The translations under genes were made by a program, and so were the position numbers. Below, in pieces: positions 20,400-30,951 of a stretch of DNA of 31,457 nucleotides. This DNA is from Schoenoplectus triqueter (Eukaryota > Streptophyta > Magnoliopsida > Poales > Cyperaceae): contig CAXKVV010002014.1 of NCBI GenBank assembly GCA_964058805.1, positions 1 through 31,457 of the forward strand. The letters are read 5' to 3'. Positions within the stretch are counted from its first letter, which is position 1. Each line of letters begins with the position of its first letter. Below the pieces are notes generated by a model. It did no database searches, was not told where the DNA came from, and saw only the letters and a program-made list of their open reading frames with translations.

Positions 20400-20870
20400 C
20401 GCTAGGGTTAGCACTGTTGAGATATTTTCGAACTAATAATTCTGTAAAAACAGCAAAAATTACCTACTTGAAAAGTAACACACAAAATTGTCTAAGTATT
20501 TTGTATTTTTTGCCTCTATCATGATCTATATCGATTGTGATGGCCTAAGAGTTTTGTTCTCCTCGTTGTCAGGATCAAAACGAGTCCAAGAACATTGAAA
20601 AAACTCTAAGCGGATCTCCAAAATTGATTAGCTTGTTTCTTCTTTGTGAGTTTTGAAGTGTTGTCCTTACTTTTATTTGGTCAACGGCTATCCGTATAAG
20701 GGATCGAAGGTTCATAGTTATATGAAACAATTGTATTTTAATAATTCAACGCATTCAACAATTGGTGATTGTGGGTTAAAGACGTAGGCAATTGATAGCC
20801 GAATTTGGTTTAAATCTTGTATCTTATTTCTCTCTCTATTTACTGTTATTGTGTAGAATCTAACCGTTAG
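20400..20870 (+). mobile_element. Ty1/copia-like LTR remnant
   Basis: AAAGACGTAGGCAATTGATAG at 20777, then CCGAATTTGG and TAAATCTTGTATC, followed by a TTTCTCTCTCTATTTACTG pyrimidine tract, resembles the R-U5 end of Tnt1-type copia LTRs. Neither a second LTR nor coding sequence is nearby, so it would be a solo or truncated LTR. Borders are approximate. Confidence 0.4.
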
Positions 20871-21582
20871 GTCTTTAAAAAATAATAAATATAAAATTTA
20901 CTTAAATTTTATAAAATCTATTAAAACGTATAATAAAATAAGATTTTCAATACTATTATTTATCTAAAAATATTAAAAATTATAATATATTAAATTATTT
21001 AGATATAAATTAAATACGATCAAATATTATCCGAAAATTTACGTTTTACTAAAAAAACAACAACGTATATAATATTATATATCATTGTCTTCCATGATAT
21101 TGATATGTGTATGTAATTGCCTTCCGCGCTATACACACAAATATAATTTAGAAAAAAAAGAAAGAGAAAGATGATCACGCTCTCTCTCCCACAGCAATTC
21201 TGCAATTTGCACAATCAACCGTGCGCACAGCTCGAGAAGGCTCGTAGTCAGTAGACACTCGTCACACTCCGCACAAAGAAAGAATCTCAGTAGGGCCCCT
21301 GGAAAGCTTCACCTCCTTGTCCCCCGCCCTGCTTCCAGCAATATCTATGACTATGTGCCATTTTGCTTTTTTGCTTTTTTTTTTCTTTTTTTCTTTTTCC
21401 TCTTTCCTAAAAGAGCTGATTTACAGATTACTAATATTATTATCTAACATAATTACAAGCATTAAATAAACTATTATATATTGATATTTTATTATATAAT
21501 TCATTTTATATATTATTATTATGCATATTAAATGAGTTATAAACTTATAATTCATATTAACAAATTACAATATAAATATAAA
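20871..21582. other. Intergenic DNA with a GC-richer patch
   Basis: The patch at 21170-21350 is less AT-rich and pyrimidine-rich, like a promoter or 5' leader, but no coding exon follows. The rest is AT-rich. Confidence 0.35.
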
Positions 21583-22885
21583 GGGGAAATTGGTTATTTG
21601 CCATTATAGAGTTTTGAAATTAGAAATTTGCCACTCCAAAATTTAAATTGAGAAATTTTCCATTATAAATCTCATTTACTCTTAAATTTGCCATTATATA
21701 TATTTAATCAGATTTTAAAAAATAATAATTTTAAAAATACCAATAATACCCTCTCTCTGAATCGATTAAGAATATTGGAATATAGATCGATTGACTCGAT
21801 CAGACTAGAGTCACTACCATTTTCTTCCTTTTTCTTCGACTCCTCTGCGTCCGCTTGACAGAGAGGAAAACCAATCACTTGACGGAGAGGAAATTACTTG
21901 ACTGAGAGGAACCCTCTGCCTCCCTTCGACAGAAAGGAAAATCCAACTTGCAACCTCCACTGTCTAGCAATCACAACTCAAATGCACCCTCCGCCAGTTC
22001 TGTTAGCATTTGTTGACTAGTATTAGAGCTCTAGGTTTGAGCTTTAGTTTTCTCTGGCCTGGTTTCGTCATTGGCGTCAACTCGATCGGTGATTTGCATC
22101 TGTCTATGTGCGAGGTTGCTGCGAGTCGAATTTTTGGTCTAGAGCAAAGTTGGATGTTGCTTGTATGCACCGCGATAACACCGCTCAAGGAAATTTTTTC
22201 TCCATTTGCTTCCTGAGTCGCGCTAAGACCATCAGATTTTATTTCCATCTCATTTGTGATGTGCAATGCGATTGTGAACTAAATCACATTCTTTTCATCA
22301 ATTCTTGATCAAGTTACGCACTTTCATTCCCTTTCTCCAATTTTGTTTTTTGTCAGGTGTTATTTTTTGGTATTCTAGTTTGGGGCTGCAGGTGATATGG
22401 TTGGTCCTAACGTTTATTAATCACTGGTATCAATTGAGCCTATTAACATACCTTGCACAGTAAGATGCGCTCATGGCATAGTGAGAGGAGATTAGCAGAG
22501 TGCACACGTGTGTCGTACATGCCGTAGAGGAAGGCTTCCATGGTATCAGAGTGCCAAATATATGATAGGGAAAGATATTAAAATGCTGAGATGGTATGAT
22601 ATATTCGTTCCCACTTACATTTAGCGTAGGGTTCAGGGGGAGGGCTTAGGCGGGGCGGTGATTTGCTCTTGCTTTGTCGAAGAGGAGAAATAGAAGGGTC
22701 TGATCGAAAAATAGAGGGGTATTATTGGTATTTTTAAAATTATTATTTTTTAAAATCTGATTAAATATATATAATGACAAATTTAAGAGTAAATGAGATT
22801 TATAATGGCAAATTTCTCAATTTAAACTTTGGAGTGGCAAATTTCTAATTTCAAAACTTTGTAATGGCAAATAACCAAAGCTATT
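21583..22885. mobile_element. Mutator-like element with long inverted repeats and foreign interior
   Basis: The inverted repeats span about 21583-21775 and 22695-22885 and agree at roughly 90%. Shared words include GGTTATTTGCCATTA, GAAATTAGAAATTTGCCACT and TTAATCAGATTTTAAAAAAT. No transposase is present. The roughly 900-bp interior (21790-22690) is clearly less AT-rich than the surroundings, with blocks such as GACAGAGAGGAAA repeated four times (21858-21937). It may be captured host sequence, as in Pack-MULEs. The exact ends and target duplication are unclear; AAATATAAA and TAATATATA match at 7 of 9 but are low-complexity. Confidence 0.75.
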
Positions 22886-22888
22886 TAA

Positions 22889-22911
22889 TATATATATATA
22901 TATATATATTA
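22889..22911. repeat. (TA)n microsatellite
   Basis: A run of about ten TA units at the right edge of the Mutator-like element. Confidence 0.85.
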
Positions 22912-23987
22912 AAAGTCACCGAAAACTTGTGTTGTTCACTAGTTGGCGCGAATCATTTCTATCATCACCCACATAAAATATTTAAATATATTTATGTCGT
23001 TACCTTTAATAAAAAAAGCCACGCCCACACAGAAAATTGCCCACGTCTTACGCACATAATTGCAACCTAGGAGGAATTTGAGGAACATAAATAATCATTG
23101 TATAAATTGTTAAATATAAATTTGAAGGACTCAAAATATTCAGTTCGGTATTTTTACATAAAAAGAATATGCATTCACGACATCTAAATTATCTGAGCGT
23201 TACACATAAAAGATATTTTTATTAATGTTGCTTCTCTCCCTTTGTTTGTTGAGTCGACCCCATTCTCCCATTTTCATTAAAAAAATTAAATATTTAATAT
23301 TCGAGGATTCCCGATCCCTGACTTTATTTAAATTCTTTCCTGATCGTCGCCTCTCTTTTTTTTTTTTTTTGTAAGCTTGATAGGGACTGTCAAGGTTATA
23401 TTGAATAATATGTAGAAACTTGCACCGTTTACATCTATTATCTATAAAACATCGTGCAAAAATAACAGAAAACAAAGAGAAAAAACTGATACAATGTCAC
23501 AATGCAACAAAAATATCCCTGTTTAACATAAATGAAATTTGAGGAGTGACCCTCATTTTTCATAAAAGGAACTCCCTATTAACTACGAAGACATTGTAAC
23601 ATATCACCCACTGGGACAACTCTCCATCTCTCTCGGAAATTAAACGTTTTTTCTTCGTCTCTTTGATACACAGATCACAAGGTGTCCGGTCCCTTTCTTT
23701 TTATTTACATGATGATTACAATTGGATCATGTGAAACTGCAATCAATTATTTAATTCTGAATTATTTTCTAAATATATGTATATTCACTTCGTTTCATAC
23801 TATTTTTATTTCATTATGGGGTGCAAATCATTTCAAAAATCTTTCTCCCAAAATATGTAGTGTATTGTGAACTTATTCTTATTTTTTTTATCATTAAAAA
23901 CATATTTGATTTGCTTCCTCAAAAAAGTCTGTTGATTTATTTTCTATTTTTTCATTCTTGTAATCCAGTTATATCATAATTCAACTA
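22912..23987. other. Intergenic AT-rich DNA
   Basis: No gene, terminal repeats or RNA gene were recognised. Short open frames have no family resemblance. Confidence 0.45.
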
Positions 23988-23995
23988 CTAGTTAT

Positions 23996-24686
23996 CAGAG
24001 GCAGAGCTTCATTGGGACCAACCTGGGCTATGCCTAGGGGCGGATGTAGAATTTTGGTCAGGGGAGTCAGTAATCGGATTTAGTAGTTTTTCGGATTTAA
24101 ATTCATTAACTAATAGGATATTAAATAAAAATATTAAAATAATATTTTTATATATTAAAAATAAAAAATAAAAGTCAAAATAATAAATAAAACTTCATAT
24201 TTTAATTTTTTCCATAATTCTTTCATTATTCACGATATTAATATATTTTTACTCAATAAAAAATAATCAGACAATCCAGAGGGGATCAGATATTTAATCC
24301 AGAGGGTCAGATTAATAAAACTTTAATTTAAAAATACTATTTTATAAAATCTAGGAGGGCCAACTGCCCCTTGATACTTGATACATGGTACATCCGCTCT
24401 GACTATTCCCCCTGGATTAAAATTTTTCTTAAGGGTTAGTTAAATTTCTTGGATAAATTCAGTTGGAACCATGAAATGGCCCCCTACTCATTTCAGCATA
24501 GTTTATTTTCTGATGTTGTGTTACTTTTTTTTTTCATTTGAGGGGACAAAAGAGTGTGTCCATTAAATTAATTATAAGAAAGAGAAGTATATTTGAGGGG
24601 ATAGCTGCATTTTTTTTTGTTTAGATAAGTGAACAGTGACTAAATTATTCGGCCCCCTCTTGCTTTTCATTGAAGCTCCGCTACTG
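23996..24686. mobile_element. Non-autonomous hAT element (691 bp)
   Basis: The ends are CAGAGGCAGAGCTTC and, on the opposite strand, CAGTAGCGGAGCTTC, matching at 12 of 15. CAG-start ends with a GCGGAGC core are typical of plant hAT elements. Both sides carry the identical 8-bp repeat CTAGTTAT (23988-23995 and 24687-24694), the hAT target-duplication length. No transposase is encoded. A second element is nested inside. Confidence 0.85.
24037..24400. mobile_element. Second MITE nested in the hAT element
   Basis: GGGGCGGATGTA at 24037-24048 and its near complement TACATCCGCTCT at 24389-24400 form ends of about 12 bp. The flanks GGCTATGCC and GACTATTCC match at 7 of 9 but leave two bases unexplained on the left. 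The interior is AT-rich and non-coding. Confidence 0.55.
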
Positions 24687-24694
24687 CTAGTTAT

Positions 24695-25871
24695 TATGGA
24701 TATTTTTTGTTTCAAGTTTTTTTTTTTTTGCAAAATAGACACATGATACCTTTTTAAAAGCAGGCTGATCGTGATTTAGACAAGTCAATTTCAATTGAGT
24801 TTATTTTAATTTATTTTTCACAATTTTAATTTTTGAAAAATATTCTAAAAAAAAGGGTTCGTGTTGAGCTCAGCACAGGATCATGCTTTCATTCCTTTTT
24901 TTTAAATGAGTCGTAATTGTTTGATAAGATCTCAAGTTATTCAAATTCAAATCAATTTTTAATCTCGAATTATTTAAATTAAAGAAACTAAAATAATAAG
25001 TCTATATATATTCATAGTATACTAATCGAAAGTTGAAACTTTGTAATAAATTTTTATAGTTCTCAACCTTTTGCAATATTCCTGTAGCAAAATGTAGTAT
25101 GATTCAGTGGTACAGTATGCGTACCTTTCTGTCTGTGAAAGAGACAACACGTAATTATCAAAAAAAAAAAAAAAGAGACGACACGTTGATTACTCCGATT
25201 TGAAAGAATCGAATCGAATCGAATCGGTTCCTTTAAAAAGGAAGTGTTGGTTGCTGTCGGTGCAGCACTAGCAACGTTTTTTATTTTTAAAATTAGCAAC
25301 TTATGCGAAGGACTAAGGAGGATGTACATAACATACATTTTTCTTTTTGTGTCTACATCTTATCTTCGATTTTTAAAATTTTAATAATCTAAAAATTAAA
25401 ATATTTAAATAAAACTTTCAAAGTAAAATATTAAAAAATATTTATTTTCACTTTCTTTTTACATAAATCAATAAGTTCAGAACTCAACGTCTAAAAATTA
25501 TTCATATTAGTGCATTTTTTGTAAGATCTTGATGTTATATAAAAAAAAATTAAATACTATTGTTTTTATTATATATAAATAAAGTAATATAATCAAATCT
25601 AATAATTTTATTTTGATAATTTATCTTCAATTTATTTAAATTAGTAAGAGTATCAGCATTCTTTGGCTCATCCCTTAACTTCTACTTGTTTAGATATTGA
25701 GATTTTGGTTTTAACAAAAGATTTTATACTAATAAGTAATAGTAAGAGAATCAGCATTCTTGAATTGTCAATTTACAATTCAAGTAGGACACGTCACAGA
25801 ATTTAGACAATTGTTATCGGAAGTAGAGAAGCGGCATCGCTGATAATTGCTCAATGGCAAATTTCATAATG
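24695..25871. other. Intergenic DNA left of the copia insertion
   Basis: An (AATCG)n microsatellite lies at about 25206-25227. AGTAAGAG-WATCAGCATTCTT is repeated at 25643 and 25741. A perfect 10-bp hairpin, CTTGAATTGT-CAATTT-ACAATTCAAG, lies at 25759-25784. No gene was recognised. Confidence 0.5.
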
Positions 25872-26125
25872 TGTTATAAAATAAGATAGAAGACAAAAAT
25901 TGTGAAGGCTAAAATCTTATTTTTATATTATTTCATCTAGAGATCTATATCACTATCAACAATATATAAGTCTCTATTTATAGATCAGAGAAATATCATG
26001 TAATAAAAGAGAAAATTAATACAAAATTAAATCTAGAATTAAGGAGAAGGTGAAGAGAATGAAAAACTTCTATCATTATGGGAGGAGATGGAGGAAGTGA
26101 AACATCTATCATTTATTTTATAACA
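25872..26125 (-). repeat. 3' LTR of the copia element (254 bp)
   Basis: It starts TGTTATAAAATAA and ends TTATTTTATAACA, a perfect 13-bp inverted terminus with TG…CA borders. The end next to the host matches the start of the other LTR at 31441 (TATTATAAAATAAAGAT), allowing small differences. Confidence 0.9.
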
Positions 26126-26134
26126 CTCCCCCTT
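26126..26134 (-). other. Polypurine tract
   Basis: AAGGGGGAG on the minus strand, directly before the 3' LTR. This is the plus-strand DNA primer used in reverse transcription. Confidence 0.85.
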
Positions 26135-26367
26135 AGATGTTTCGCCTTATATTATACACTATTAATATTGTACTACTGGATAAATATTAAATTTTGATAG
26201 TTCAGGACCAACTTGATTTAACTGATACTTCTGGATCAGTTATGTTGCCTCATTAAAAACCTTACTAAGAAAACTCAATCGGACAAAACTTAGTGAAGAT
26301 AAAAAGAGTGTAACGTGTATAATACTATCCCTCATTTTAATGTACATCTTTTAAGTTACCCTTCATT

Positions 26368-26904
26368 TTAATGTACATCTTTTAAGTGACGAATGTCAAT
26401 CTTATGTGAAAGCTGCTCAAAAATATTTCTTGGCAATGATTTTGTGAATAAATCCGCCAAATTATCGCTTAATCTGATTTGATAAATATTTATCAAACCA
26501 TTCTTCTGTAAATCATGTGTTGAGAAGAACTTCGGCGAGATGTGTTTGGTTCTGTCACTTTTGATATATCCTTCTTTGATTTGAGCAATGCATGCAGTAT
26601 TATCTTCGTATATCACCGTCGGGTTTTCTCTGACTGTCTCGAGACTGCATTCCTCTTGGATGTGTTGGATCATGGATCATAACCATACACATTCTCGTCT
26701 AGCATCATAAAGAGCAATTAATTCAGCATGATTTGATGATGTTGCTGTTAATGTTTGCTTTGTCGATCGCCATGAAATTACAGTGCCGCCATATGTAAAC
26801 ACATATCCGGATTGTGACCGAGTTTTATGCGGATCTAATAAATATCCCGCATCTGCATATCCAACTAGTTTGGACTTTATATTTTTTCGATAAAATAGTC
26901 CCAT
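26368..26904 (-). pseudogene. Copia RNase H region, one internal stop
   Basis: Two parts in the same frame are split by a single TGA at 26677-26679. The first part has KLVGYADAGY and SSNHAELIALYDA; the second has YEDNTACIAQIKEG, SDRTKHI and LADLFTKSLP. These are the usual Asp/Glu motifs of copia RNase H. The product would remove the RNA strand of the RNA-DNA hybrid. Confidence 0.92.
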
Positions 26905-27812
26905 ATCACGCGTCCCACAAAGGTAACGTAATACATGTTTGATTCTGTTCTAATGTCGTCATGTTAGATCAGAACTATATCTTGCTAATACATTTACAGA
27001 AAAAACAATATCAAGTTTCGTATTATTAGCAAGATACATCAAAGCCCCAATTGTACTTAAGTATGGTACTTCAGGACCAAGAGCTTTTTCATTATTTTCT
27101 CGGGGCCGATAAGGATCTTTTTTCACATATCCAGTGATCGGACAACCATTGGTGTACTTAGATGATGAGCTTTGTCCATATTAAAATGTTTCAACATCTT
27201 CTGGATGTAGTTTGATTGATGGACAAATATACCATTATGCAAATGCTCGATCTGCAGGCCGAGATACAACTTTGTTACAACAAGATCTTTCATTTTAAAT
27301 TTATTCTTTAATAATTTTACAGTCTTTTCGATCTCTTCAAGAGACCCAATGATATTCAGGTCATCAACATATACTGCAATAATTATAAAACTCGAGATTG
27401 ATTGCTTAATAAAAATACATGGACTAATTATATTAGATTTATATCCTTCTTTTATGAGATATTCACTGAGTCGATTATACCACATTCGACCCGATTGTTT
27501 TAGTCCATACAATGATCGTTTTAACTTTATAGAATACATTTCTCGAGATTTTGATTTAAATACTTCAGACATTTTTAATCCTTCAGGGACTTTCATATAG
27601 ATATCATTATCGAGTGATCCATATAAATAGGCTGTGACAACATCCATGAGACACATTTGAAGGTTCTCAGTGATTGTGAGACTGATTAAAAATCGAAGAG
27701 TTATTGCATCCACTACAGGTGAATACGTTTCTTCATAATCAACTCCTGTTATTTGTGTAAAACCTTGTGCCACCAGCCTTGCTTTATATCTCACAATCTC
27801 ATTTTTTTTCAT
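26905..27812 (-). pseudogene. Copia reverse transcriptase, frameshifted
   Basis: The open part at 27123-27812 has RYKARLVAQGFTQ, the AYLYGSLDNDIYM region, SLYGLKQSGRMWY and the catalytic YVDDL motif. It breaks at a TGA (27123-27125). The thumb/connection (EVPYLSTIGALMYLAN) continues in another frame to about 26905 and contains more stops. Upstream, the start of the domain is disturbed by an 81-bp duplication. Confidence 0.93.
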
Positions 27813-27957
27813 TTCTTTTTATTGTAAAAACCCACTTGTAATCTACAGGGTTAACATTTTTAGGGGTTAGAATTACAATCTCATTTTTCTCATTTCTTTT
27901 TATTGCAAAAACCCACTTGTAACCTACAGGGTTAACATTTTTAGGGGTTAGAATTAC
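27793..27957 (-). repeat. Tandem duplication within the RT coding region
   Basis: Two copies about 81 bp apart (CCCACTTGTA at 27831 and 27912) share the stretch coding for the conserved KWVF-IKRNE motif. They differ by a 1-bp indel in a T run and a few substitutions. The duplication and the indel disrupt the reading frame. Confidence 0.85.
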
Positions 27958-28014
27958 AGACCCAAAAACATTTCGCTTTCCAAGCGAATCTAATTCAGCT
28001 TTCAGGGTATCTTT

Positions 28015-28461
28015 TTATTTTGGCCAATCATTTCTGTACATACACTCTTCTGGAGTTTTTGGCACATAATTTTCCTCATTTATCACTTCAATTGCTATAG
28101 CATATGCAAAAATTTCATCAATACGTGTTTCATTTCGGTTCAATATTATACCATTTTGTACATAATTTATTGAGATCTCATAATCATTCGGTGCCTGAGT
28201 TTCTTCTGAAACTTTATCAACGACCTCTTCTGGGGTTCTACTTCCAATCTCTTCTGAGATTTTACTGACAATCTCTTCTGAGATTTTATCGGTAACTTTT
28301 GCTGGAGTTACACCAACTGTATTATTCTGCTCTTTCATTTTTCGTGGATTTTTGTCTTTGGAACCGATTGGTCTTCCACGTTTTCTTTGTATAGTAACAT
28401 CTGCTGGGGTTATTTCAATTCGAGCAGGTACATTTAAAGCTGGTATATGTGATTTAGTCAC
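28015..28461 (-). pseudogene. Copia integrase-RT linker, 148 codons open
   Basis: It contains RKRGRPIGSKDKNPRK, a basic segment typical of this group, then a run of degenerate repeats (KISEEIVSKISEEIGS, TPEEVVDKVSEE). It ends with the conserved VPKTPEECMYRNDWPK segment before a stop. It is a linker between domains with no catalytic role. Confidence 0.85.
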
Positions 28462-28506
28462 TCTTTTTGTATCTGTAAATGCATCTGGTAACTCATTTGC
28501 TATTCT

Positions 28507-28854
28507 TTATAAATGTATAATCTTTTGAACTTCCAGTTCACATTTACCACTCCGGGAATCAAGATAAGATATTGATGATGCATTCCAAGTTACTTGTTTT
28601 TCCAGCTTTTCTTTTTCTCCTCCTAAGATTGGGAATATTGTCTCATCAAATTGACAATCAGCAAAACGAGTTGTAAAAACATCTCCAATTAATGGCTCTA
28701 AATATTTAATAATTGATGGAGAGTGAAAACCAATATAAATTCCTAATCTTCGCCGTGGTCCCATTTTTGTGCGTTGTGGATGAGAAATTGAAACATACAC
28801 AGCACAACTAAAAATTTTAAGATGGGATAAGTTTGGTTCTCTTCCAGAGACCAA
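28507..28854 (-). pseudogene. Copia integrase C-terminal region
   Basis: GREPNLSHLKIFSCAVYV, KMGPRRRLGIYIGFHSPSI and FADCQFDETIFP are the usual post-catalytic integrase segments. In-frame stops occur on both sides (28855-28857 and 28507-28509). Confidence 0.88.
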
Positions 28855-28994
28855 TTATAATGGAGAAAATTTATGAGATGCAGTCGGTTTTAATCTAATA
28901 AGTGCAGCAGTATGTAATATGGTATGTCCCCATGCAGAAGATGGTAGATTATATTTCATAAGTAACGGTCTAGCAATCAGTTATAATCTTTTAA

Positions 28995-29471
28995 TTAATA
29001 TTCAGTTAAACCATTTTGTGTATGTACATGAGCAACTGGATGTTCTACCTTAATCCTAATTGACATATAATAATCATTAAAAGACTGAGATGTAAATTCT
29101 CCTGCATTATCAAGCTGGATACTCTTAATTTGGTAATCCGGAAAATTTGCTCTCAATTGGATTATTTTTGCTAATAGCCTAGCAAATGCAACATTTCTTG
29201 TAGCTAATAGGTAAACATGTGACCATCGAGTTGATGCATCAATTAAAACCATAAAATATCTAAATGGTCCACATGGAGGAGAAATAGACCCACAAATATC
29301 TCCTTGAATTCTCTCTAAAAATAAAGGAGATTCATTTTCAATTTTATTTTTAAATGACCTAATTATCAATTTTCTAAGAGAGCATGCTGCACATGATAAA
29401 TCTTTTGATAATAGGATCTTCAGGTCCTTTAGAGGATGCCCATTTGCACTTTTAATTATTCTCTTCATCAT
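28995..29471 (-). pseudogene. Copia integrase catalytic core
   Basis: The acidic triad is visible: Asp in ERIQGDICG, Asp in SIQLDNAGEF, and Glu in NGLTE. The upstream zinc-binding part ends CAACSLRK. A frame change and stop follow directly after NGLTEY. The integrase would insert the cDNA into host DNA. Confidence 0.9.
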
Positions 29472-29501
29472 AATATTACCTGGATGACCTAACCTGTCAT
29501 G

Positions 29502-29985
29502 CTACAGAGTAAATTTTTTTGTGACATGTAACTTCTGGTTACTGACCATATTTGATTCTATTGAACTTATGTTCATACAATATAGTCCAGATGATAAAGC
29601 TTTCATCTTTTTCAATACGATCTTCCGATCATATTTAATCATTGTAATTTGAAGATATTCAATGTTATTTTCAGTCATGGTTTCGATATGATAACCATTA
29701 CACCGAATATCTTTAAAACTTAGTAAATTTCTTCCGAATTTACTAGAGTATAATGCGTCATTTATAATTAATTTTGTTCCTTCTAATAACAAAATACAAG
29801 CTCTTCTAGAGCCTTCAATTAAGTTACTAATACCAGAAATTGTATTAACATGTGTCTCTACAGGAGACAATTGAGAAAAATATTTCTTGCTTTTTAATAT
29901 TGTGTTTGTTGTTCCACTGTCTACTAGACATTCATCTCTAATACTTGTCATTGCTCTGCTGGAGCCTTCAATCATATTCTTTTTC
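29502..29985 (-). pseudogene. Copia protease and GAG-pre-integrase region
   Basis: ECLVDSGTTNTIL holds the DSG active site of the aspartic protease. The GAG-pre-integrase region follows (LYSSKFGRNLLSFKDI…). A TAG at 29502-29504 interrupts the frame just before the HDRLGHPG zinc-binding start of integrase. Confidence 0.9.
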
Positions 29986-30058
29986 CTTTGAACAAAAAAA
30001 ATATATACAAGATCAAATTTAAAGAAACTAATTTTATTTATGAAAAATATAAACTTAC
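29986..30058 (-). other. Candidate 73-bp intron between gag and protease
   Basis: GTAAGT at 30058-30053 and a T-rich run ending TTCAAAG at 29986 make a plausible AT-rich intron. Gag and protease are in different frames across it. Splicing would end the gag frame four codons later at a TGA. Confidence 0.4.
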
Positions 30059-30869
30059 AATATAAAACTGAACTAAAATAAACCAAGATGTTGAATTCTT
30101 TTCCTTTTCATATCTCCCTACATTGTTGTCATTTGATTTGAAATTATGACCTTCACGTCGCCAAACATTATTGCGACCACGTCCACGACCTCTTCTAGGG
30201 CCGCGACCACATCATCGATCATGATTTCCTTTAAATAATGTTGCATTCGCTTCAGGGAATGATATCGCATTTGCTTCAGAAAATGGACTAGAGCCAGTGG
30301 GCCGTGATTGATGATTTTTTATGAAAAGCTCATTATTTTGTTCCGCAACAAAAAAACATGATATCAATTCTGAATATTTTTTAAAACCATGATCCCGATA
30401 TTGCTGCTGCAGGAGTAAATTCGAAGCATGAAATGTGGAAAATATTTTTTCTAACATGTCTTCATCAGTAATCTTTTCTCCGCATAATTTTAACTCAGAA
30501 GTTATGCGAAACATTGCGGAATTATATTCACCCACAGATTTAAAATCTTACAACCTTAAATGAATCCATTCATAACGAGCTTTTGGGAGGAGCACTTGTT
30601 TTTTATTGTCATATCTTTCTTTTAAAAATTTTCCACAATTCTAACGGATCTTTCACCGTTAAATATTCAATTTTTAAATCCTCATGGAGATGATGACGGA
30701 GGAATATCATTGCTTTGGCTTTCTCCTGCGGGGAGGCCTTATTTTCATCTTTTATTGTCTCTCCAAGATTATTTGCGGTAAGATGAATCTCAGCATCGAG
30801 AGTCCATGGGAGATAGTTCTTGCCCGATATATCAAGGGCAACGAATTCAAGTTTAGTAAGATTTGCCAT
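30059..30869 (-). pseudogene. Copia gag, broken
   Basis: It begins MANLTKLEFVALDISGKNY at 30869 (ATG at 30867-30869). It contains LRHHLHEDLKIEYL, EYNSAMFRITSELKLCGE and AEQNNELFIKNHQSRP, then an RGRGRGR stretch. Breaks are a frame change near 30610-30630, a stop near 30553, and a TGA at 30212-30214. I saw no zinc knuckle (CX2CX4HX4C) in any frame before the protease, so it is probably deleted. Gag would form the virus-like particle. Confidence 0.9.
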
Positions 30870-30951
30870 AAGGACTACAAAATAAAAATACTACTAATAT
30901 TAATAAATTTAATCGAACATCCATTTATGAAAATTACTAAAAAAAAGAATA

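Noticed and set aside
22003..22266. 87-codon minus-strand frame and overlapping plus-strand frames inside the Mutator-like element
   Set aside because: No family resemblance on either strand, and the frames overlap each other. Treated as possible captured sequence, not as a gene.
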